Below, piece after piece: positions 55,006-64,000 of a stretch of DNA of 64,000 nucleotides. The DNA comes from Spirometra erinaceieuropaei. Its lineage: Eukaryota > Platyhelminthes > Cestoda > Diphyllobothriidea > Diphyllobothriidae. The position numbers were made by a program, and so were the translations under genes. The stretch spans positions 259,119-323,118 of the forward strand of contig CACRXP010000663.1 in the NCBI GenBank assembly GCA_902702965.1, given 5' to 3'. A model generated the notes under the pieces. That model searched no databases and was not told the origin of the DNA. It saw only the letters and a program-made list of their open reading frames with translations. Each line of letters opens with the position of its first letter. Positions within the stretch are counted from its first letter, which is position 1.

Positions 55006-55233
55006 AAACGTGATGAAAAGAAGATCCTCACATTATTTTCCGAGATCAAAAAGATAAAAAACCAAGCCTCCGTTGACGTTCCAGTGTGGACGAAGGATGA
55101 ATTATTACTGAAGCTCCAAGAATTGTATTCTGCTGTTATTTTGCTTGACCCTGTCCTGGCCGTTGGGCAAAAGTTTGAGGTTGAATTATGGAATTCGGTC
55201 TTCAGACAACCTATACAGTGGTATCAGGAAATA
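55000..55233 (+). CDS. SMG7-like exon 1
   Basis: 78 codons from the first in-frame ATG after a TAA, ending ATA/GTACGC in phase 0. PVWTKDELLLKLQELY and KFEVELWNSVFRQPIQWY match the N-terminal helices of SMG7. The ATG lies at the edge of a repeat also present at 53.7 kb, where the equivalent codon is GTG, so a non-coding upstream exon or a different start is possible. Confidence 0.7.
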
Positions 55234-58200
55234 GTACGCCAATGTTTATGCTAATACTCACTGAGTTCATTTATCTTGTGATTTTTCACCCTCTCGAAGA
55301 CGATTCTCGCCTCACACATATAAGTACAAAGCTGTAGGTCTGTAGCTTTGTGGATAAAATGCCCTAAAGTGAAGAAAGTTTACATCGTTCAAACTTCCGT
55401 CATTTTAGGACATTCTATCTACGGATTGCAGACAGTGGAGCTTAGGATGTTGCAGTGGTGACTATGTGTTACATCATTTGTTTTATGATACATCTCATGC
55501 ACGCCGGGTCAATCTTGGGATTATATGTATTCATACAATTACGCAAAATCTGCTGCTATCCTAAATTACAAAGCGGCTTTTGTTGGTACCGGGTTTCCTT
55601 TTATAGTTAACTGTCTTGGTGTGATTGTTTTAAGTGTTTTAAGTCAAACACTTGAGCCTGTTTTCCGGGTAATGTGATACCCGACCGTGTCACATTCGTG
55701 GGTTCGACAGAACTGTGACTGCTGGTGGTTGTTCTAAGGTCTAGCTGATAATTCCCAAAGAAGTTACCTTGCACTTTGCTGACAGGCTCTTCATAAAGCT
55801 TTCGCATAGAGTGAATTCTACCAAACCTGTTTTCCTTAGGTAATCAAGCATTTACTGGTCTATATGCAATTATGGAACGGTTCTGAGGTTTTTTATTTAT
55901 GTATGCCGAATTTTTGCTGTTTAGCACAATCATCACATGGTCCCACATCCAGTCGTTAGTTTTGCCTCCAGTCAGAAGGTCACGTTAACACAGCTTCCTT
56001 TCCATTTAGTTGCGTCAAAAGCTCGCAGGTACCACGAAGACCAATTGCCGTTCTTCTTCTGAGATTCAGCATCGTTTAACCCTTCTTTTGGAACGGGCAT
56101 CTGGTTTCTACAACAGCCTCATTCACAAGCTGCTCTGCAAATTACCTAATGAGTCTTGGCCGAAGTTGGTACGTGTGAGGCATTAGTATTTTTTTATTGT
56201 ACCTGCGGTACCTTCATGGTTTATTTTGTGTCTCCTGTTGCGTTAGATTATTGTAACTCGTTATTTACCCGCGTTTCAAGTTCATATCCGAGCTATATCA
56301 GGGCAAGTCAAGGATCTCCATGGCGAATCACAAATCACATCTTGGTGCCGGACGTCTAGATCTCGATGAAGTTACTCTTCGAATGCAACTTCTTCGATCG
56401 TCAATTCGAGCCAGCCGCAGTGGACGACGTCTTGTCGACTTAGACAAACTGGGAGACCACAATGGGACGCCTACACCCTCTGTTGCCCGAACAATCCTCT
56501 CACGAGGCACCCAGCTGCCTGATGCAGATGTCTTGATCGACCTGAATCCCCAGGAATCTGAGTTTGGCAAATCGAACACTGTTGACGCCAATACGGCCAC
56601 CTCGGAAGTGTCTCCTAGCAAGCCGATTTCAAATATATCTCTGTCAGAGGCCATAGTCTACGTGATTCAGCATTCTCTTATTCATCTTGGTGATGTTGCA
56701 AGGTACTCCAGAGTGTTTTGTTATCTTTACAACTTTCTCCTGACCTATCTCGTGGTCCAGCCTTTTCGTCTGAGGTCCTGATAACTTCAGAAAGGAGGCT
56801 AGTTTTCATGTCCCTCAGTGATGTTTCCTTCATTGAAAATCCGTTGGATACGCCCAGCACATTAAATTCTGTTTATTGGAACTGAGATATTGTGCAAACG
56901 TACAACCAAGTGCGCCTAGAGAAATTTCCAATCTTGGTTAGAGCATTCTTTTTTCTCCATTTAGCTTACGAGTAGTTTCGCCGTAGTTAGTGTCTTTTAA
57001 AGTCATTAATGTCCCCCTCAGTGATCTCTCCCAACATGTCTCACCTAGTCCCCTACTTTGTGGCCGGCCTTAATTTTTGAGTGTTTTAGGGACTTGCAGT
57101 TGGAGCAACTGCAACCCTGATCTTTTAGAAGACGTTGGTTTTTAATGCGAAACTACCCATAAATTTGACTGCAATTCTCCATAAGAAGTACCGCTTTATG
57201 TATTGTTTTTGTTGAGCGAAGTTAATTTCCTATTTCTGCTCCCTCCGTTTAGGCCTATTATTTCTTAATTATTTAATTTAACAATGTTGAAACCCTAGTT
57301 CAGTAGGTTTGGGGCCGATCTCGGACTTTTTGAAAGGGTACTTTTATGCATAAGGCAGCTCTTCCTATCTCAAAAATCAATGAGATTGCAAAACATCCGG
57401 CATAAGAAGGAAGGAATGAATGAGAGTAACGACCCGTGCTGTTCAGAGTTATTTCCCCCGCATTCAATAATGATGACTTTCAATACGGTCTTGCAGAACA
57501 CGAAGGGAAATTCCTCGGATGTAATAGAAACCGCAAACATTTTATCCAAATCGACTTCAAAATTTTCTGTTTATTTCTTAACCCGAAACCTTTTCCGTAT
57601 TTTTGTCTTGAAACGACTGTCTGAAGTAGCATTTGCTGAATTCACCATGCCAATAATCTCTCCATTGGAAGATGGGGAGAGAGGGTGTAGTAGTTAGGAC
57701 CGTAGCAAGCACACGAGATGGAGAGGACGAACGAATATGATTGTAAGAGTCAGGACGAGAATACCCTATAACAGGGCTTTATTCATCTTACAATTGACGT
57801 ACCGGGACTGAAAAAAGAAATAGAAAAGTAGTAGGTAAGGTGGAATTTAGCCTGGGGCTTATGTTAGCATGACATTCACCCCGGCCAACAAATGGAAGAA
57901 TCGAGATGTCAAAAATCGATAGGAAAAGTTTGTATGGGGCAAAGTTCAGGCGTCTCTGCTACGAAGACAGTATGGGTGAACACGTTGTTGTTGTTGGGTT
58001 AATGTTTCAAGGTTATGCATACGGACATCGTCAGCGTTCGGAAGACTAACAGGTGTTGCATCATTCTGTCCGTCAGTTGAAACGGTGCTACTTTCTTGCT
58101 CGGTAATGGGTGGGTGGTCAGGGGAAAGTGGGGAGAGATTTTCTGGTACCGGCGTGGCCGTCTCCTGGTGGCAATCACCACCGTCCTTTTCACCGCTGGG

Positions 58201-61200
58201 AGCAAGCTGTCGAACAGATACCGTTTCTTCTCTGCCATTACTGAATCGTATATGGGCATATTGGGGGTTACACTGGAGTAGTTCCACCTCCTCAACGAGC
58301 GGATCAAACTTAGACTGTTGATTGCTTTTCTTCACCAGAACTCTGCCAGGAGAGGTAAGCCACATGGGAAGAGTAGTGCCAGTAGTTGACCTCCTGTTGT
58401 AGACAAATATTCTCTCATGAGGCGTTGCATTAGTGGCGGTGCACAAAAGTGATCTAATTGAGTGTAAAGCGTCAAGTAAGACAAATTCCCAGTGTGTGAC
58501 GGGCAAATTTTGTGATTTCAGAGCAAGCAAGATGGTCCTCCATAAAGTTTGGTTCAGACGTTCAACCTGTCCATTTCCTTGGGGATTGTATGGAGTTGTT
58601 CTACTTGTCGCCACTCCCTTACTGTGAAGGAATTGCTGAACATCATCCGACATAAATGACGATCCCCGGTCGGTGTGTATGTACGAAGGAGTACCGAAAA
58701 TGGAGAAGAGCTGACACAAACATTTAATGACAGTTCCGGCAGTCTGATCAGGACAGGCAAACGCAAACGGGAAACGAGAATATTCATCAATAATCGTCAG
58801 CAGATAGCGGTTGTGAGTAGCCGACGGAAGAGGACCTTTGAAGTCGAGTGACAATCGTTCGAACGGCTGAGTGGCTTTGATGAGTTGGCCTTGTGTTTTA
58901 AAGAAACGGGGTTTGACTTCACAACAGGCCTGACATTTAGTGACAACATTACGAATCTCTTCCATCGAAAAGGGGAAATTCCGAGCTCGAACAAAGTGCG
59001 AAAGCCGAGAGACACCGGGATGACAAAGTGACTCGTGTAGTTCTTTCAAATCCACACTGGTTAATAGGGCGCCACAGCAATTACGGGAAAGCATGTCCGC
59101 CGCTCGATTTTCTTTACCAGGTCGGTAGACAATGTCAAATTTGAATGGTGACAGTTCCAATCTCCAGCGTTCGATCTTATCATTCTTGACCTTCCCTTTT
59201 TGTTGATTGCCGAAGATGAAGGCAACAGAACGCTGATCCGTGATGAGTTTAAAATGATTACAGAGGAGGAAGTGCTTCCATTTGCGTATGGATTCCACTA
59301 CGGCATATGCTTCTTTCTCTATAGCTGAATGATGTCGCTCATTTGGAGATAGGCTACGTAAAAAGAACGCTACTGGCCGGCCATTCTGATTCAGCGTGGC
59401 AGCGATAGCGACGTCTGAAGCATCGGTCTCGACAACTAATGGGGTATCGTACCGAACGGCGGCCACTGTGGCTTTCGCAAGTTCTTCCTTAAGAGCATCA
59501 AACGCTTCTATTACCTTCAATGGTAAAGGGAAAGTTCTGTTATGGATGAGCAGATGAATTTTATCCGAAAAGTGAGATATCCATTGCGAGTAGTATGCGA
59601 ACAGTCCCACAGCTCGTTGTTGAGACTTAAGATCTTGTGGAGGAGCCATTTCACGCAAAGGCCTTAGACGATCTGGATCCGGTCTAATGTTGCCCTTGGA
59701 CACCTCGTAGCCAAGAATCTTAATTTCTTTAGTAGCGATAACACTTTTGGCTTCATTTAATGTTAGTCCGTACTTTTCAGCCACCCTAAGGAATTTTTGA
59801 AGGGTTGAATCATGCTCCGCGAGGCCGTTCCCACAAATAGTGATATTGTCCACGTAGACGAAAATATTCTTTAGACGTTCGCGTGCAATTATGTCGTCGA
59901 TGGTCCGCTGGAAGCACGCAACTCCGTTGGTCACACCAAACGGGATACGACAAAAATGGTATAAACGTCCACAAGCTTCAAAGGCAGTGTACGGTCTTGG
60001 TGATAGGCGCTCTTGAGATCGAGAGTGCTATACGTGTCGTAGTTTGCAATACGTTCAACCATTTCGTCTATTCTGGGGGAGGGATAGACATCTAGAAGAG
60101 TGTATCTGTTGATCGTTTGGCTATAATCGACAACCATCCGCTTTTTGTGGTTTTCATTGGCTATGACCAAGACTTGGGCTCGCCAAGGGGATAATGAATG
60201 CTCAATTACACCCTCAGAAAGAAGGCGAAGAATTTCTTCTCGTATAAATTTCTCATCCATATTGGTGTGTCTGCGAGATTTAGTAGCGATAGGTTTGCAG
60301 TCTGGTGTCAGATTGGGAAACAAACGGGGAGGCTCGATGCAAGCGGCTGCCACAGAACAAGGCGAGAACGTAGATTTAGGTCCACCAAAAGGGATTTCGA
60401 CACTTTTGTGAAGTCGGAGAAAGTCATGTCCAAGAAGAACATCGGCGCACAAGTTCGGCAAGACGGATAGCTTGACCTTCTCGTATATTGTATCATTATA
60501 TCTAATAGTGACAAAAATGTGTCCTTGTGTGGCGCTGGTTAAGGCTGTGGTAGCCATGGATATCTTTGTGCGAGAGTTATGAACCTTCCACTTATTTCGG
60601 AGCACCACTGAGGAAGAAATGTAACTTTCAGAACTACCTGTGTCAATTAGGGCCTGAAAAGTTGTCCCATTTATTTGTAATTCAACCACTGCTCTTGAAA
60701 GACATTCGGGAACAGCAGCTGATGCCACGGTGGAAATGGTGGGATACATAGCGGAAGAGGAGGCTTGTCGGTTTCGTGATGTTAGGCAACCTTTTGAAAG
60801 TGCCCTTTCTTACCGCACCCTTTGCATAACGCATCGCGTGCGGGACACATAGAACGGCGATGTTTGTCGTATCCACAAAAGAAACATTTGCTATGGAATG
60901 AGGTAGAAGCCACTAGATCGGGCTCTTTAATGCGACTCGACGAAGCTTCACGTGGCTTGGTAGCGGCAGAGAATTAGGTCGTCGGGGGGTTCTGGTACGA
61001 TAGAGACTGTCTTTCTGCCAATTCCAGTGACCTTGCCAGATCAAAGGCAGTTTGGAAGTTCAAAGTCTTCTGTTCCAATAACCTCTGCCGAATCTGGTTT
61101 GATGAAAGGCCACCGATAAACGCATCTCTAATGGCATCGTCGCGATTTTGTTCTGCCGTAAAGGCTTTGAAATCACAGTCCTTAGCTAAGGATTTCAGCT

Positions 61201-63842
61201 TCTGAGCAAACTGGTCAAGGGTTTTTCCGCCTTCCTGTCTGTAGGTTGCCAGAAGATGGCGGGCGAAAATTTCGTTTTTGGGTCGTAGGTAGAGGCCTTG
61301 CAGCAATTTAACAGCTTCTTTATAACTGAAGCATTCACTAATGTATTCCCAGATTGTCGGGGAAACGTAGTTAGTCAGGACGTTTAATTTATCCGGTTTC
61401 AGGTTATCGATCGTGGACAAGAAATTTTCAAAAGTGTGAAACCAATGACTCCACTGTTTAGAAGCGTCTTGAGCATTTGGATCGGCATCGAATCGTTCTG
61501 GCTTAAGGAATCGATCCATTTTGGAATTGTAAGATGAATAAATTGTAGTAGTTAGGACCGTAGCAAGCACACGAGATGGAGAGGACGAACGAATATGGCT
61601 GTAAGAGTCAGAACGAGAATACCCTATAACAGGGCTTTATTCATCTTACAATTGACGTACCGGGACTGAAAAGAGAAATAGAAAAGTAGTAGGTAAGGTG
61701 GAATTTAGCCTGGGGCTCATGTTAGCATGACAGAGGGAGAGGGAGAGAAAGGTGAATGTCCTCTCCACTCCGAACCATTCACGCAGTATTTGACTGTTTG
61801 GCCATTACAAACAATGACGTCTACCTTGCGCCCCACGACATTCTTGGCACAGGACGTTGACTTGCACGGATTTGCGCAGCATCTGCTTCACTCTGCTCTC
61901 CCTCCCTCATCTGGGCGCGGGGACAAGACAGCGTCAGGACGGCCGGAGATGAGCTGAGACGCGTGCCACACACTGCCTCTGTAATGCACAATGGATCGAT
62001 TTTTTGCGGAAACAAGGGAGCGGCTCGGATCTCACATACATGAAAATGTCATAAGGGCTATGCTTGACAGGGGCCATTGAACCTGACTCAGTCCTCGGGC
62101 CATTCACTCCACACGCGCACACAGTACTGACCACCAGGATCTAGTTATCCAATCAGTCGGCATCCATCCAAGCCACAACTCTTGGCGCGTCATGATAGAT
62201 TTAAACACTGACTAGTCCTATTATAGGGGTGCGGTGGCAGACCACGCTGCCGGCTCATTGGAATCCTTGCCGCCCCTCCATTGTTGTTGTGGGTTCAAAT
62301 CTTGGTCAAATGTTTGTTGTGGACCAAGGGGTGTGATGGTACACCGAGGAGCGGGTTCGACCATATCAGCCACCTGCGCCCTCTCCCGCCTCCGGTCTTC
62401 TTGAGTATTTCTTGACATCGGGCACAGGTGGGGGAGGAGAGAGTGCGGTAGATGCGGCACAAGTCCACTATCAGCATAAAAGAGTTCACGCGCAAGTCAC
62501 TGTGCCTGCTATGGAGCACACGGTGGACATGGTCGGGCACGGTGGTAGAACTGTCGGGGGAGTTGCGCTCAGCTGACAAACTATCCACCGCGGCCTCCCT
62601 AGGCGGTGGTGGTCGAGTGCAAATAAGGAACTGTCGCCGGACTCTCGCTTGCATAGCTTATTTATATGATGACCATTTGTACGACATTAATTTTTGTTCG
62701 AGGTCGTTTATTGTGTCTTCACTAGTTTTGATGTCCAAGGCGTCTTTAAAGTTTGCAGCCAGCTTCCCTTGGTGTTGTTATGTTTTAGGTATCAGAATCA
62801 TCCGACCATCGCCTCGACATACTACACCTGGGCTTGGTTGGTTGACCCTACTAGCGGCCACCCATATAATCAGCTAGCAATACTTGAATCGGTCAAGGTA
62901 TGTTCCGAGTCAATCCTTAATTTTAAACCACTGCCTTTATTTTCTTCATTTGTACTTAACTCCAGTCAAACCGATTTCACTGTCAGCTGCACACCATCTT
63001 CCATGTGCTTAATGCTACCCGCTATCGTAGGTCGGGAACCGGCGTATGTCTGCCTTGTCAGAGCGAACTCGCACTGCGTAGGAAGTTAGACTTCGGCGCG
63101 TCTCTGTACAACCTGGTAACTTGCCGTCCCCACTAAAACAGTTTGACTTTGCCTGATAATCCTGACGCCTAGGTGTCCAATGGCCAGTTAGGACCGGAAA
63201 GTATTCATAAATTCCCCTGGTCTAGCTTTGGTTATTCCAAATAGAGCACGCTGGGCGCCAACTCGTTAGATTTTAGTTCTTGCAAAAATCTTCATTAACT
63301 GAGGAGATACGGGGCACCTGAGAACCCCGGCGTCACCGACTTTATGCACTGCGTCGTCCGAGGTCTGTATGAGACGAGTCCTGTTATGACATGTAGGATA
63401 GCACTAGTGCTGGCTTTCCCTGCTCCGGAGTCTATTTCGTCAGGAATTCGCGCCGTCCATGTTGTGCAATCGTTCGAGTTTCATCCTCAAATACCGAAGA
63501 CCGTCGGAACCAGCATCCATTCTGTCAAGACTTGAAAATATCTGCCCATTTCTTCAACTGGCCATCATCATTGTCGTCGTCGTCTCCGTCTTTGCCGCCG
63601 CCGTTGTCATCATCATCATCACAGCGGCGACACCAGCCTGGACAGAGGTTCGGAGAGGTGACGTTGCGGTGATCTTCCTTCCGAGTCGGTTCGACGCTCG
63701 AACTTAGTCGGCGACTTGCGTCACTACCAGGGTAATAACCACCCGGACAGAGGTGGAGTTGCATTTTTACTATGAGGCCCGTAGGGCAAAACCAAAGTAC
63801 TTTCCGACGGTATCCGTTTTTGATCACTTGGGTCGTTATCTG
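55000..63842 (+). CDS. SMG7-like (EST1 family) protein, 5' part, gene runs off the window
   Basis: Member of the SMG5/6/7 family: 14-3-3-like TPR proteins that bind phospho-UPF1 in nonsense-mediated mRNA decay. Exons 55000-55233, 56010-56168, 56302-56702, 62789-62897 and tentatively 63753-63842 join in phase 0/0/2/0, about 331 residues. Order of matches to SMG7: VWTKDELLLKLQELY and VELWNSVFRQPI; LLLERASGFYNSLI; HSLIHLGDVARYQN; ASTYYTWAWLVDPTSGHPYN; QLAIL. HLGD, ARYxN and GxPYNQLAIL favour SMG7 over SMG5 or SMG6. A poorly conserved insert of about 75 residues sits before the HLGD helix. A 6.1-kb intron carries an antisense LTR retrotransposon. The C-terminal half is beyond the window. Confidence 0.82.
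56010..56168 (+). CDS. SMG7-like exon 2
   Basis: The 159 nt have no stop, phase 0 at both ends; acceptor CCATTTAG, donor TTG/GTACGT. It reads LRQKLAGTTKTNCRSSSEIQ, then a HRLTLLLERASGFYNSLIHK block, aligning with SMG7 SEVQANLSLFLEAASGFYTQ. Confidence 0.82.
56302..56702 (+). CDS. SMG7-like exon 3
   Basis: A 401-nt exon entering in phase 0 (GCTATATCAG acceptor) and leaving in phase 2 at GCAAG/GTACTC. The first 110 residues are Ser- and Arg-rich and not recognisable. The end, ISLSEAIVYVIQHSLIHLGD followed by VAR, is the conserved helix of the family. Confidence 0.82.
57686..57874 (-). repeat. 3' LTR of the Ty3/gypsy element
   Basis: 189 bp, TGTCATGC at the 5' end on the element strand and CTACTACA at its 3' end. 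A GGCCGGGGTGAA purine-rich stretch abuts it internally (polypurine-tract position). AATAAA occurs inside the LTR at the AATTGTAAGATGAATAAA segment. Confidence 0.92.
57946..59934 (-). CDS. pol part 2: RT palm, RNase H and integrase
   Basis: A 662-residue open frame. RT: GVACFQRTIDDII and FVYVDNITICG (Asn in the second catalytic position). RNase H: ETDASDVAIAATLNQNGRP, Asp171, then EKEAYAVVES and TDQRS. Integrase: HHCC zinc motif (H300, H305, C334, C337) and DD35E core Asp364, Asp422, Glu458 within TTPYNPQGNGQVERLNQTLW. The C-terminal tail is Gln- and Pro-rich. It starts inside RT, so it is not an intact polyprotein. Confidence 0.88.
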   Translation of the reverse strand: MTNGVACFQRTIDDIIARERLKNIFVYVDNITICGNGLAEHDSTLQKFLRVAEKYGLTLNEAKSVIATKEIKILGYEVSKGNIRPDPDRLRPLREMAPPQDLKSQQRAVGLFAYYSQWISHFSDKIHLLIHNRTFPLPLKVIEAFDALKEELAKATVAAVRYDTPLVVETDASDVAIAATLNQNGRPVAFFLRSLSPNERHHSAIEKEAYAVVESIRKWKHFLLCNHFKLITDQRSVAFIFGNQQKGKVKNDKIERWRLELSPFKFDIVYRPGKENRAADMLSRNCCGALLTSVDLKELHESLCHPGVSRLSHFVRARNFPFSMEEIRNVVTKCQACCEVKPRFFKTQGQLIKATQPFERLSLDFKGPLPSATHNRYLLTIIDEYSRFPFAFACPDQTAGTVIKCLCQLFSIFGTPSYIHTDRGSSFMSDDVQQFLHSKGVATSRTTPYNPQGNGQVERLNQTLWRTILLALKSQNLPVTHWEFVLLDALHSIRSLLCTATNATPHERIFVYNRRSTTGTTLPMWLTSPGRVLVKKSNQQSKFDPLVEEVELLQCNPQYAHIRFSNGREETVSVRQLAPSGEKDGGDCHQETATPVPENLSPLSPDHPPITEQESSTVSTDGQNDATPVSLPNADDVRMHNLETLTQQQQRVHPYCLRSRDA
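59931..60749 (-). pseudogene. pol part 1: protease and N-terminal RT
   Basis: ALIDTGSSESYI is the aspartic protease active site (Asp at residue 36 of the frame). RT begins with VIEHSLSPWRAQ and RMVVDYSQTINRYT and reaches LDLKSAYHQ, after which a short deletion shifts the frame and the normal continuation is read in the next ORF. The frame also differs by one base from gag at the second zinc knuckle. Confidence 0.85.
60974..61519 (-). pseudogene. gag (capsid part) ending at an in-frame stop
   Basis: The frame from ATG 61519 gives a capsid-like polypeptide (WSHWFHTFENFL, YLRPKNEIFARHLLATYRQE, LRQRLLEQKTL-type helices) of about 181 residues and stops at TAA (60974-60976). The same frame continues past the stop into zinc-knuckle sequence (a CX2CX4HX4C motif starting CFFCGY, then a second knuckle starting CKGCGK). 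The stop therefore separates capsid from nucleocapsid and is probably a mutation. Confidence 0.75.
61525..61542 (-). other. Putative self-priming primer-binding site
   Basis: On the element strand, TTTATTCATCTTACAATT begins one base after the 5' LTR. Its exact reverse complement AATTGTAAGATGAATAAA lies inside each LTR (plus-strand positions 61636-61653 and 57778-57795). Position fits a primer-binding site; complementarity to the element's own RNA is as in the Tf1 self-priming mechanism. Confidence 0.6.
61544..61732 (-). repeat. 5' LTR of the Ty3/gypsy element
   Basis: Partner LTR of equal length with five transitions relative to the other. It contains TTTTCAGTCCCGG about 15 bases upstream of the self-complementary segment, a possible initiator. 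The internal region begins one base beyond its end. Confidence 0.92.
61785..61965 (+). repeat. Diverged composite repeat
   Basis: Recognisable blocks GATTTGCGCAGCATCTGCTT and CCCTCCCTCATCTGGGCGCG in the core order. It begins about 50 bases to the right of the retrotransposon's 5' LTR. Confidence 0.4.
62228..62560 (-). repeat. Composite dispersed repeat, minus orientation
   Basis: Starts GGGGTGCGGTGGCAGACC, contains CTTGGTCAAATGTTTGTTGT, CCGCCTCCGGTCTTCTTGAG, GGGGGAGGAGAGAGTGCGGT, and ends GGAGCACACGGTGGACATGG. Well preserved; in the SMG7-like intron about 230 bp before its fourth exon. Confidence 0.7.
62789..62897 (+). CDS. SMG7-like exon 4
   Basis: A 109-nt exon: acceptor TATGTTTTAG, donor AAG/GTATGT. 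The first base completes the Arg codon of exon 3. It encodes YQNHPTIASTYYTWAWLVDP and TSGHPYNQLAILESVK, the most diagnostic block of the EST1/SMG family. Confidence 0.88.
63565..63635. repeat. GTC/ATC triplet-rich low-complexity tract
   Basis: TCATCATTGTCGTCGTCGTC and TTGTCATCATCATCATCAC runs in the last intron shown. They produce artificial Asp-rich frames on the minus strand. Confidence 0.7.
63753..63842 (+). CDS. SMG7-like exon 5 (tentative)
   Basis: The 30 codons (VELHFYYEARRAKPKYFPTV, then a DHLGRYL end) finish at a consensus CTG/GTAAGT donor, in phase with exon 4. FYYEARRAKPKYFP resembles the family's FYYCRSIAVKFPFP segment. The acceptor is uncertain (GGACAGAG or an upstream ACTTAG at about 63705). 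Confidence 0.45.
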
Positions 63843-64000
63843 GTAAGTTGTCCATAGAGATCCGCCTCCGCTGTCGTTGAACACAACGGGCTCGGCCTCA
63901 TGCGCCTATATACTTGTCTCCCGCTGTACTCTGCGGCGAAACCGTGCGCACCCCCAGAGGCAGAAAAAAGGGTTGTGTGGACAGATTGTGTTACCTCTCG

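Larger units (their letters stand above)
57686..61732 (-). mobile_element. Ty3/gypsy LTR retrotransposon, antisense in SMG7-like intron
   Basis: A 4,047-bp element bounded by 189-bp LTRs (97.4% identical, five transitions) that start TG and end CA, with a perfect 5-bp target duplication GAGGG (57681-57685 and 61733-61737). On the minus strand the order is gag, protease, RT, RNase H, integrase, the Ty3/gypsy arrangement. Gag has an in-frame stop, gag/pol a frame break, and RT a small deletion with frame change, so this copy is probably not autonomous. The primer-binding position holds an 18-nt self-complement to the LTR. Confidence 0.93.

Noticed and set aside
62452..63089. Long plus-strand frames spanning 62.45-63.09 kb as one protein
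   Set aside because: Only 62789-62897 matches a protein family and has splice sites; the rest is intron and repeat.
1..64000. CRISPR arrays, bacterial operons, rRNA genes
   Set aside because: No regularly spaced repeats, no ribosomal motifs, and the gene structure is clearly eukaryotic.

Overview
The window looks like nuclear DNA of a parasitic flatworm, most likely a diphyllobothriid-type tapeworm. Genes are sparse and split into many exons by GT-AG introns ranging from 46 bp to several kb. Introns and intergenic DNA are filled with decayed Penelope-like, LINE, Ty3/gypsy, mariner-like foldback and tRNA-derived SINE sequence, plus a G/C-rich composite repeat with expandable GGA/TTC tracts. 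There are no bacterial operons, ribosome binding sites or CRISPR arrays. The organism assignment is inference from architecture and from which proteins are present.

The centrepiece is a head-to-head inverted pair of Ebony-like single-module nonribosomal peptide synthetase (NRPS) genes. The plus-strand copy (about 28.9-48.9 kb) appears complete. Seven exons join in phase to give about 1,082 residues: N-terminal region, adenylation domain, carrier domain with a GGDSMT phosphopantetheine site, and an Ebony-type amine-selecting C-terminal domain. The minus-strand copy (14.5 kb down to 2.2 kb) has the same first five exons, four of identical length, and reads through adenylation and carrier domains. 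Its C-terminal exons are not in the window, and the DNA where they might lie holds repeat and Penelope debris. Coding exons are far more alike than most introns, so both copies look selected rather than being assembly haplotypes. In schistosomes and planarians the related enzyme makes beta-alanyl-tryptamine, a peptide signal controlling sexual development, so a duplicated pair in a tapeworm is the most interesting item here.

The 15-28 kb stretch between the two gene heads holds mobile-element relics: a Penelope-like element with two 400-nt inverted arms, a mariner-like foldback element, a tRNA-like unit and composite repeats. The + gene's introns contain a second foldback element, LINE fragments, degenerate telomere-like TTAGGG sequence and a 102-base assembly gap (39401-39502).

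Downstream (55.0-63.8 kb, + strand) lies the 5' half of an SMG7/EST1-family gene (nonsense-mediated decay), with four well-supported exons and one tentative one. Its 6.1-kb intron carries an antisense Ty3/gypsy LTR retrotransposon (57686-61732) with 189-bp LTRs and a 5-bp GAGGG target duplication. Gag and pol are broken. Just inside its 5' LTR is an 18-nt sequence perfectly complementary to a stretch inside the LTR, suggesting Tf1-like self-primed reverse transcription rather than tRNA priming.
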